A stretch of DNA of 60,691 bases from a virus, in the IMG/VR virus record IMGVR_UViG_3300009068_000043, positions 1-60,691 of that record; one strand, 5' to 3'. This document shows positions 54,758 to 60,691 of the stretch, piece after piece. The notes below the pieces were generated by a model. The model saw nothing but the letters and a program-made list of their open reading frames with translations. It did no database searches and was not told the origin of the DNA. The position numbers were made by a program, and so were the translations under genes. The stretch's first letter is position 1, and the number at the start of each line of letters is the position of its first letter.

Positions 54758-55585
54758 ATGGGTCGTCCATTAAAAATACAAAAATACAGTTTAAATACTG
54801 GCATCAATAGCCCTGGCGATGATGTACCAGTGGATCTTGCCTATCCACCATTCAGCGCACTTGATGTGCCTGTTTACAATGCACCTGTACAGACATTGAA
54901 TGCAGCGCAGTTCTTGGGTGTGGTCGGTGGATCACCAACTACCAGCCAACCTAGTGCCACATACCCCGAAGTAGCAGCACTGGTAAACATTCTATTAGCA
55001 GATGGTACTACTACTGAGGCTATTGCTAATCAATACACCGGTCGTATCATACGCCAAAAAGGTAGCCACAAATATCTAGTTGCATACACATATGCAACTA
55101 CCGCTGATACAGGTTTCATTGTTGGTCAAGCATATCAGATTGCTGTTCTTGGAACAACCAACTGGCAATCAGTGGGCACCGGCACAGGCACAGTGGCACC
55201 TGGTGATATTTTCACTGCCACAGCATCCGATGGTGGTGGCAACGGAACTGCATACCCAGTTGGCGTGTGCGTGTTGACCAATGATACCACACCAGGTGCG
55301 GGTCTCATGGCAATTGGTTACGAATCTGGTGACAGTGCAGCAGCCACAGCCAGTAACCTTAAAAACAAGTGGGTGCGCGACTGGACTGGAACTACTGGAG
55401 ACTATAGCGATGCCAACCTTGGCGAAGTTACTTACACCAGCGAATTTTACTATGTTGCCAACTTCTTCACAGACGAAGGTGGAGTTGCTCAGTCTGGATT
55501 GGATGTGGCTACTGCTACAGAATCAGTTGCTGCGGCACCAGATGGCTATGTGCCACTGGCAGTTATCAACAACGTTACTTCTTAA
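54758..55585 (+). CDS. Virion structural protein with an inserted beta domain, 275 aa
   Basis: The opening MGRPLKIQKYSL and the segment YTGRIIRQKGSHKYLVA are shared with structural proteins of T4-like aquatic phages. The C-terminal part (VRDWTGTTGDY, EVTYTSEFYYVANFFTDEGG) continues the same fold. Between residues ~119 and 168 a separate module (FIVGQAYQIAVLGTTNW...GDIFTATA) interrupts it; this small domain occurs in many unrelated phage virion proteins. AAGGAG lies 8 nt before the ATG, and a strong terminator follows. Such an isolated transcription unit with strong signals suggests an abundant virion component, but its location in the particle is unknown. Confidence 0.83.
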   Translation: MGRPLKIQKYSLNTGINSPGDDVPVDLAYPPFSALDVPVYNAPVQTLNAAQFLGVVGGSPTTSQPSATYPEVAALVNILLADGTTTEAIANQYTGRIIRQKGSHKYLVAYTYATTADTGFIVGQAYQIAVLGTTNWQSVGTGTGTVAPGDIFTATASDGGGNGTAYPVGVCVLTNDTTPGAGLMAIGYESGDSAAATASNLKNKWVRDWTGTTGDYSDANLGEVTYTSEFYYVANFFTDEGGVAQSGLDVATATESVAAAPDGYVPLAVINNVTS

Positions 55586-55601
55586 TATTTAGGAACTCAC
55601 A

Positions 55602-55633
55602 ATCCTCTCAGCTACATACTGGGAGGATTTTTT
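55602..55633 (+). terminator. Terminator hairpin that also contains the next gene's Shine-Dalgarno
   Basis: ATCCTCTCAG (55602-55611) pairs with CTGGGAGGAT (one T-G pair), followed by TTTTTT. The 3' arm includes GGGAGG, 8 nt before the ATG at 55634, so read-through transcripts carry a sequestered ribosome binding site. Confidence 0.85.
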
Positions 55634-56221
55634 ATGACCATAGCATTTGTATTGGGAAATGGGCAAAGTCGAATTGCCATTGATTTACAAAAATGTAAAT
55701 TGTTAGGTGCAATCTACGGCTGTAATGGACTATACAGAGACTTTGAACCCGACTGTCTTGTGGCTACAGATCGCCCTATCTCAGAAGCTATTCAGCGTTC
55801 AGGGTACGCAAAGAATCACAGATTTTACACAAGAAAACCATTGCTGGACTTGGGTGCACAGATGGTTCCTAAAAAATATCACGGCAATAGTTCAGGACCT
55901 ATTGCATGTGCCATTGCTGCATTGGATGGGCATGATCGTATCTATCTATTGGGGTATGATATGGGTCCAAGTCAGTCAATGAGATTTAATAATGTCTACG
56001 CTGGTACTGAGTTTTACAAAAGTGCAGATGCCGCACCCACATACACTGGAAATTGGATACGACAAGTAGCAGGGATAGCTGTAGATTTTCCAAAAACTAA
56101 ATTTATCCGTGTGTGCGGCCCTACCACAGCCGAAATAAAAGAACTCAAAAACATTGAAAATTTTCAACACATAGATATAAAAACATTCTTATATCGAACT
56201 GATACCAACAGTGACCTGTAA
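55634..56221 (+). CDS. Rossmann-like phage protein of the DUF115/GNG-S type, 195 aa
   Basis: The N-terminus FVLGNGQSRIAIDLQKCKLL forms a GNGxSR nucleotide-type loop, followed by GAIYGCNGLYRDFEPDCLVA, TDRPISEAI, HGNSSGPIACAIAALDGHDR and IYLLGYDMGPS. This resembles DUF115/MAF-type proteins, some of which act in sugar modification, and similar unannotated proteins in aquatic phages. The active site is not known. The start lies directly behind the terminator U-tract and uses GGGAGG from the terminator stem. The gene is followed by a hairpin and the collagen-like fibre gene. A role in modifying the neighbouring fibres is possible but unproven. Confidence 0.72.
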   Translation: MTIAFVLGNGQSRIAIDLQKCKLLGAIYGCNGLYRDFEPDCLVATDRPISEAIQRSGYAKNHRFYTRKPLLDLGAQMVPKKYHGNSSGPIACAIAALDGHDRIYLLGYDMGPSQSMRFNNVYAGTEFYKSADAAPTYTGNWIRQVAGIAVDFPKTKFIRVCGPTTAEIKELKNIENFQHIDIKTFLYRTDTNSDL

Positions 56222-56230
56222 TCCCTTCTT

Positions 56231-56265
56231 TGTAGAGTCTGGTAAATACAATCAGAGACTCTACA
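56231..56265 (+). promoter_or_regulatory. Perfect 10-bp inverted repeat with TAAATA in its loop, before the collagen-like fibre
   Basis: TGTAGAGTCT (56231-56240) and AGACTCTACA (56256-56265) flank GGTAAATACAATCAG. The 3' arm ends one base before the ATG at 56267. It could terminate the upstream gene, act as an operator around the late element, or fold at the mRNA start. Confidence 0.6.
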
Positions 56266-56266
56266 A

Positions 56267-59200
56267 ATGACACAATACACCATTGATATTGGCGCAGTGC
56301 CCGATGACGGACAAGGTGATCCGTTACGCACTGCGTTTAGTTACGTAAATCAAAACTTTAATCAAGTTTTTGCTGCGGGCCCAGTGCTGAGCAATGTAAC
56401 TATTGCTAATAATACTATTCGCACCACTAACAACAACGGTAACTTGATATTGTCTCCCAATGGTATTGGCAAAGTACAATTAACCAATACAATTATTCCT
56501 AGTTTTGACAATGTATATGATATAGGTAGCCCGACCCTGCGGTGGAACTCAATCTATGTGGGCACTGGCGGGCTAAATGTACCAAGTATCAGTGTCACTG
56601 GTAATATCACCGCTGATTATTTTATTGGTAACGGTAGTTTACTCACTGGTATACCGGTGTCAAATTCAACTACCATTAGCAATGGTACCAGCTCAATATC
56701 AGCAGCAATTGCAGATGGAAATATTACAGTTTCTATCAATAATATAGCTAATACCACAGTATTCACAGATCAAGGATTAACCACTGATTCAATAATCTCA
56801 ATAGGTAATATCTCCAGTGGTGGATTGATATCTGGGCTAAGGGTGTCAGCAACAGGCAATGTCACAGCCAACAATGGCATGTTTACCACCATTGTAAACA
56901 CAGCCAGCTATACCGGTGGATTGTTAAGTGTCACAAGTAATGTCACCGCTAACAATGGTATGTTTACCACCATTGTAAATACAGCTAGTTATACTGGTGG
57001 ATTGTTAAGTGTCACCGGAAATGTTACTGCCAACAATGGTATGTTTACAAACATTGTAAACGTAGCCAGCTTCACTGGTAGATTAGTAAGTGTAACAGGC
57101 AACGTCACTGCCAACAATGGCATGTTTACTACCATTGTAAACACAGCCAGTTATACTGGTGGATTGTTAAGTGTCACCGGCAATGTTACAGCCAACAATG
57201 GTATGTTTACCACCATTGTAAACACAGCCAGCTATACCGGTGGATTGTTAAGTGTAACGGGCAATGTCACTGCTAATAATGGCATGTTTACCACTATTGT
57301 AAACACAGCTAGTTATACAGGTGGGTTGATTTCAGTAACCGGCAACGTCACAGCCAACAATGGTATGTTTACAAACATTGTAAATGTAGCCAGCCACACT
57401 GGTGGATTGGTAAGTGTAACAGGAAACGTTACTGCCAACAACGGTATGTTTACAAACATTGTAAACACAGCCAGTTATACAGGTGGATCAATTTCAGTAA
57501 CGGGCAATGCTACTGCTAACAATGGCATGTTTACAACGATTGTAAACACAGCTAGTTATACTGGCGGATCAATTTCAGTAACCGGGAACGTTGCCGGTAA
57601 TTATTTTATTGGCAATGGTAGGTACCTCACCGGATTAGGATCAGCAGGAAATATAGTCAGTACCGTTGATAACTTTACTGGAAACGGCACACAAGTCAAT
57701 TTTGTTCTTAGCACCACGCCCAGCAATGTAAATCTAACTTGGGTTAATATTAATGGTGTGGATCAACTTCGTACCAATTACAGTTTGGTTGGCAATACTA
57801 TTACATTTCCTAGCCCACCAGCAGGTAACACAGCTATTGAAATTACTACTCTCAGTGGTGGTGGAGCACAAGGTGCCCAGGGTACACAAGCTGCACAAGG
57901 CACAACTGGTACTCAAGGTGCACAAGGATTTGGCAGTCAAGGTGCTCAAGCAGCACAAGGTATCCAAGGAGCTCAAGGTGCACAAGGATTTGGCAGTCAA
58001 GGCAGTCAAGGTGTACAAGGGCGGCAAGGCGTGCAATCAGCACAAGGTACTGATGGTAGTCAAGGCACTCAAGGCGTAGAAGGAATTGGTAGTCAGGGCA
58101 GTCAAGGTGTACAAGGACGTCAAGGTACTCAAGGAATTGGTACGCAAGGCACTGATGGTAGTCAAGGTGCACAAGGATTTGGCAGTCAAGGTACTCAAGG
58201 TGTACAAGGACGGCAAGGTGTACAGGGCGTACAAGGAATTGGCAGTCAAGGTATAACAGGTAGTCAAGGTACTCAAGGGATTGGCACGCAAGGCACAACA
58301 GGTAGTCAAGGTTCTCAGGCAGCACAAGGCACCATTGGCGTGCAAGGCACAACCGGCATTCAGGGTACAGAAGGTATTGGCACACAAGGCATAATTGGTA
58401 CTCAAGGTGTACAAGGACGGCAAGGTGTTCAGGGTGTACAAGGCGTACAAGCCGCACAAGGTAGTCAGGGTGTACAAGGACTTGGAAGTCAAGGCTCTCA
58501 AGGTGTACAAGGGCGGCAAGGTGTTCAAGGTGTACAAGGACTCGGAAGTCAAGGTGCACAAGGCCTTGGCAGTCAAGGCGCCCAAGGTACACAAGCAGCG
58601 CAAGGAACAGCTGGTGGTCAAGGCACTCAAGGCGTAGAAGCTGCACAAGGTGTTCAAGGCATACAAGGCGCACAAGGAATTGGCAGAACCGGCATACAAG
58701 GTGCCCAGGGTGTGCAAGGAATTGCCATTCAAGGTGCCCAGGGTGTACAAGGGGTACAGGGCATTGAAGGAACCGGCAGTCAAGGAACACAAGCCGCACA
58801 AGGCACAACTGGCAGTCAAGGCTCTCAAGGCACTCAGGGCGTTGGCATTCAAGGCACACAAGGCTCTCAAGGTACACAGGCTGCACAAGGTACTGATGGC
58901 AGTCAAGGTGTACAAGGTGTTGAAGGATTGCAAGGCACACAAGGAGTGCAAGGCGTGCAAGCCGCACAAGGCACAACCGGTACTCAAGGATCGCAAGGCA
59001 CTCAGGGAGTTGGCATTCAAGGCACACAAGGCTCTCAAGGTACACAAGCCGCACAAGGTACTGATGGTAGTCAAGGATTGCAGGGCACTCAGGGTGTTGG
59101 CATTCAAGGCACACAAGGCTCTCAAGGTACACAAGCCGCACAAGGTACTGATGGTAGTCAAGGCGCACAAGGTGTTGCCGGTGCTCAAGGTGTTCAAGGT

Positions 59201-60691
59201 ATTGAAGGCAGTCAAGGTGTACAAGGTGTTATTGGATCACAAGGTGTTCAAGGCGTTGATGGTGCACAAGGTACACAAGCTGCACAAGGTACTGATGGCA
59301 GTCAAGGCGCACAAGGCCTTGGCAGTCAAGGCACTCAAGGTGTTGAAGGAATTGGCAGTCAAGGTGCACAGGGCACTCAAGCCTCACAAGGTACAACTGG
59401 TAGTCAAGGAGCTCAAGGTATTGAAGGAATTGGCAGTCAAGGCGCACAAGGTACACAAGCCGCACAAGGTACTCAGGGCGTTCAGGGCGTACAAGGTATA
59501 GACGGCGCATTTGCCGGACAAGGTGTACAAGGCGTGCAAGGAGCTCAAGGATTTGGCAGTCAGGGTATACAAGGTGCTCAAGGTGTACAAGGACTAGACG
59601 GTGCATTTGCCGGACAAGGTGTTCAAGGCGTAAACGGCGCATTTGCTGGACAAGGCGTCACCGGTGCGACCGGTGTGCAAGGTGCGCTTGGATTAGGCTA
59701 CGCAGGATTAACTTCTCCAACTAGTCACCCCATTGTTAGTTCTGGTATGCTCCAGTTTGAATGTACTCTCGGTACTGATAGAACAGCATTTACTGTTGGG
59801 CAACGAGTTAGAGTTTTTAACACACCCTCACCATCCAATTTCATGGAAGGTACAATTACAGCATTTTTTACTGCTTCATTGCAATTAACTGTTACCAACT
59901 TTGGTGGCAGCGGAACATACAGTGCCTGGACTTTTGTAGCAGCAGGCATACAGGGAGCAACCGGTGCACAAGCCGCACAAGGTACTGATGGTAGTCAAGG
60001 CGTTCAAGGGGTAGACGGCGCATTTGCTGGACAAGGTGTTCAAGGCGTACAAGGCGTACAAGCTGCACAAGGCACTGATGGTAGTCAAGGTGTTCAAGGT
60101 GTTGAAGGTGTTCAAGGCACCCAAGGCGTACAAGCTGCACAAGGCACAACTGGTAGTCAAGGTGTTCAAGGCGCACAAGGTGTACAAGGAACTCAAGGCG
60201 CCCAAGGTACTCAAGGTGTGCAAGGTGTTCAAGGTACTCAAGGAGTTCAGGGTGTACAAGGTTTAGACGGCGCATTTGCCGGACAAGGTGTACAAGGTGT
60301 ACAAGGTGTACAAGGACGACAAGGTGTTCAGGGTGTACAAGGTTTAGACGGCGCATTTGCCGGTCAAGGAGTACAAGGTGTACAAGGCGTGCAAGGTGTT
60401 CAAGGCGTTTATGGCGTTCAAGGTACTCAAGGTGTGCAAGGTGTACAAGGGTTAGACGGCGCATTTGCCGGACAAGGTGTTCAAGGTGTACAAGGTGTAG
60501 AAGGATCTCAAGGCGTACAAGGTATAGACGGATCACAAGGCGTTCAAGGGGTTGAAGGCAGTCAAGGTACTCAAGGCGTACAAGGAATCGGCAGTCAAGG
60601 TGCACAAGGCGTGCAAGGAATTGGCAGTCAAGGTACTCAAGGTGTTGATGGTTCTCAAGGTGTACAAGGTGTGCAAGGAATTGGCAGTCAA
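56267..60691 (+). CDS. Collagen-like tail fibre, partial (1475 codons, runs off the right edge)
   Basis: The frame starts [20 protein letters not shown] and stays open to the last base. Residues ~1-190 are a fibre N-terminus ([33 protein letters not shown]). Nine exact-length 27-residue repeats ([20 protein letters not shown]...) follow at ~194-436, then a second [13 protein letters not shown] motif and a small domain with [20 protein letters not shown]. From ~residue 530 to the edge the sequence is collagen-like Gly-X-Y in which Y is overwhelmingly Gln ([12 protein letters not shown]). It is broken by GIGSQ, G(L/V)DGAFAGQG and one ~80-residue globular insert (about 59695-59950). Likely a trimeric fibre shaft. 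No Shine-Dalgarno; the start lies just after an inverted repeat. Confidence 0.9.
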   Translation, partial: MTQYTIDIGAVPDDGQGDPLRTAFSYVNQNFNQVFAAGPVLSNVTIANNTIRTTNNNGNLILSPNGIGKVQLTNTIIPSFDNVYDIGSPTLRWNSIYVGTGGLNVPSISVTGNITADYFIGNGSLLTGIPVSNSTTISNGTSSISAAIADGNITVSINNIANTTVFTDQGLTTDSIISIGNISSGGLISGLRVSATGNVTANNGMFTTIVNTASYTGGLLSVTSNVTANNGMFTTIVNTASYTGGLLSVTGNVTANNGMFTNIVNVASFTGRLVSVTGNVTANNGMFTTIVNTASYTGGLLSVTGNVTANNGMFTTIVNTASYTGGLLSVTGNVTANNGMFTTIVNTASYTGGLISVTGNVTANNGMFTNIVNVASHTGGLVSVTGNVTANNGMFTNIVNTASYTGGSISVTGNATANNGMFTTIVNTASYTGGSISVTGNVAGNYFIGNGRYLTGLGSAGNIVSTVDNFTGNGTQVNFVLSTTPSNVNLTWVNINGVDQLRTNYSLVGNTITFPSPPAGNTAIEITTLSGGGAQGAQGTQAAQGTTGTQGAQGFGSQGAQAAQGIQGAQGAQGFGSQGSQGVQGRQGVQSAQGTDGSQGTQGVEGIGSQGSQGVQGRQGTQGIGTQGTDGSQGAQGFGSQGTQGVQGRQGVQGVQGIGSQGITGSQGTQGIGTQGTTGSQGSQAAQGTIGVQGTTGIQGTEGIGTQGIIGTQGVQGRQGVQGVQGVQAAQGSQGVQGLGSQGSQGVQGRQGVQGVQGLGSQGAQGLGSQGAQGTQAAQGTAGGQGTQGVEAAQGVQGIQGAQGIGRTGIQGAQGVQGIAIQGAQGVQGVQGIEGTGSQGTQAAQGTTGSQGSQGTQGVGIQGTQGSQGTQAAQGTDGSQGVQGVEGLQGTQGVQGVQAAQGTTGTQGSQGTQGVGIQGTQGSQGTQAAQGTDGSQGLQGTQGVGIQGTQGSQGTQAAQGTDGSQGAQGVAGAQGVQGIEGSQGVQGVIGSQGVQGVDGAQGTQAAQGTDGSQGAQGLGSQGTQGVEGIGSQGAQGTQASQGTTGSQGAQGIEGIGSQGAQGTQAAQGTQGVQGVQGIDGAFAGQGVQGVQGAQGFGSQGIQGAQGVQGLDGAFAGQGVQGVNGAFAGQGVTGATGVQGALGLGYAGLTSPTSHPIVSSGMLQFECTLGTDRTAFTVGQRVRVFNTPSPSNFMEGTITAFFTASLQLTVTNFGGSGTYSAWTFVAAGIQGATGAQAAQGTDGSQGVQGVDGAFAGQGVQGVQGVQAAQGTDGSQGVQGVEGVQGTQGVQAAQGTTGSQGVQGAQGVQGTQGAQGTQGVQGVQGTQGVQGVQGLDGAFAGQGVQGVQGVQGRQGVQGVQGLDGAFAGQGVQGVQGVQGVQGVYGVQGTQGVQGVQGLDGAFAGQGVQGVQGVEGSQGVQGIDGSQGVQGVEGSQGTQGVQGIGSQGAQGVQGIGSQGTQGVDGSQGVQGVQGIGSQ
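56846..57574 (+). repeat. Nine tandem 81-bp repeats, in frame
   Basis: Units start with the codons for S(V/A)[12 protein letters not shown]. All nine are exactly 27 codons. Two subtypes alternate ([12 protein letters not shown] and [10 protein letters not shown]), pointing to duplication of multi-unit blocks. Confidence 0.93.
57861..60691 (+). repeat. Collagen-like G-X-Q triplet array
   Basis: Several hundred CAA/CAG-containing triplets (GGN NNN CAA) encoding Gly-X-Gln, running to the window end with a ~255-bp non-repeat insert at about 59695-59950. Confidence 0.92.

Noticed and set aside
57734-60605. Long antisense frames (Leu/Thr/Cys-rich and Leu/Arg/Val-rich) over the collagen-like region, minus strand
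   Set aside because: They arise because GGN-NNN-CAA triplets read backwards contain few stop codons; composition is repetitive, there is no ribosome binding site, and the plus frame is clearly the coding one.
1-60691. tRNA genes, integrase, attachment sites, insertion sequences, toxin-antitoxin or defence genes
   Set aside because: No cloverleaf, recombinase motif, terminal inverted repeats of transposons or recognisable defence domains were found in the window.

Overview
The window is part of the genome of a large contractile-tailed (myovirus) bacteriophage of the T4 superfamily. The case rests on a nearly complete T4-type morphogenesis set: gp25, gp6, gp53, gp5-like spike, gp26-like hub, gp20 portal, gp21 protease, gp22 scaffold, gp23 major capsid protein, the gp46/gp47 recombination nuclease and the gp55 late sigma factor. 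The long gp55, the permuted radical SAM protein and the very large repeat-rich fibre genes resemble T4-like phages of aquatic bacteria (cyanophages, pelagiphages, uncultured freshwater phages). The sequence is AT-rich, and the host cannot be named from it.

Layout. Positions 1-27269 are one minus-strand block. It reads from a repeat-bearing tail/baseplate protein through gp53, two hub-like proteins, a gp5-like spike, gp25 and gp6. It continues into a single 13.3-kb gene for a 4424-residue structural protein, then two small proteins, and ends in a fibre cut by the window edge. Positions 27379-35633 run on the plus strand: gp55, a radical SAM protein, gp47, gp46, two paralogous radical SAM proteins, a short-chain dehydrogenase and a GIY-YIG nuclease. 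A 437-nt gap (35634-36070) has no gene and contains many perfect hairpins, possibly a structured RNA. Two minus-strand hub genes follow (36071-37122). The plus-strand head and fibre block starts at 37186 with a tape-measure candidate, portal, scaffold, protease and major capsid protein. After a terminator and a homing endonuclease come a LamG-like protein and a YadA-repeat fibre. A cargo island follows (glycosyltransferase, cyanophycin-synthetase-like ATP-grasp ligase, methyltransferase, and a TPR glycosyltransferase on the other strand). The window ends with an abundant-type virion protein, a Rossmann-like protein and a collagen-like fibre that runs off the right edge.

Expression. A T4-late-like element, TAAATA, precedes most structural genes, as expected for a phage that encodes gp55. 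At seven genes it lies only 4-8 nt before the start codon with no Shine-Dalgarno sequence. At two further genes a sigma70-type -10 box lies exactly 6 nt before the ATG. Together these suggest widespread leaderless mRNA. Other late genes have structured leaders, including a terminator whose 3' arm is also the next gene's ribosome binding site.

The least ordinary content is (1) the 50137-53465 operon with a cyanophycin-synthetase-like ligase whose Mur-ligase half is truncated and has lost its P-loop; (2) three radical SAM genes around gp46/gp47; (3) the leaderless promoter architecture; (4) the unassigned structured gap; and (5) the giant protein carrying a seven-bladed FG-GAP propeller.
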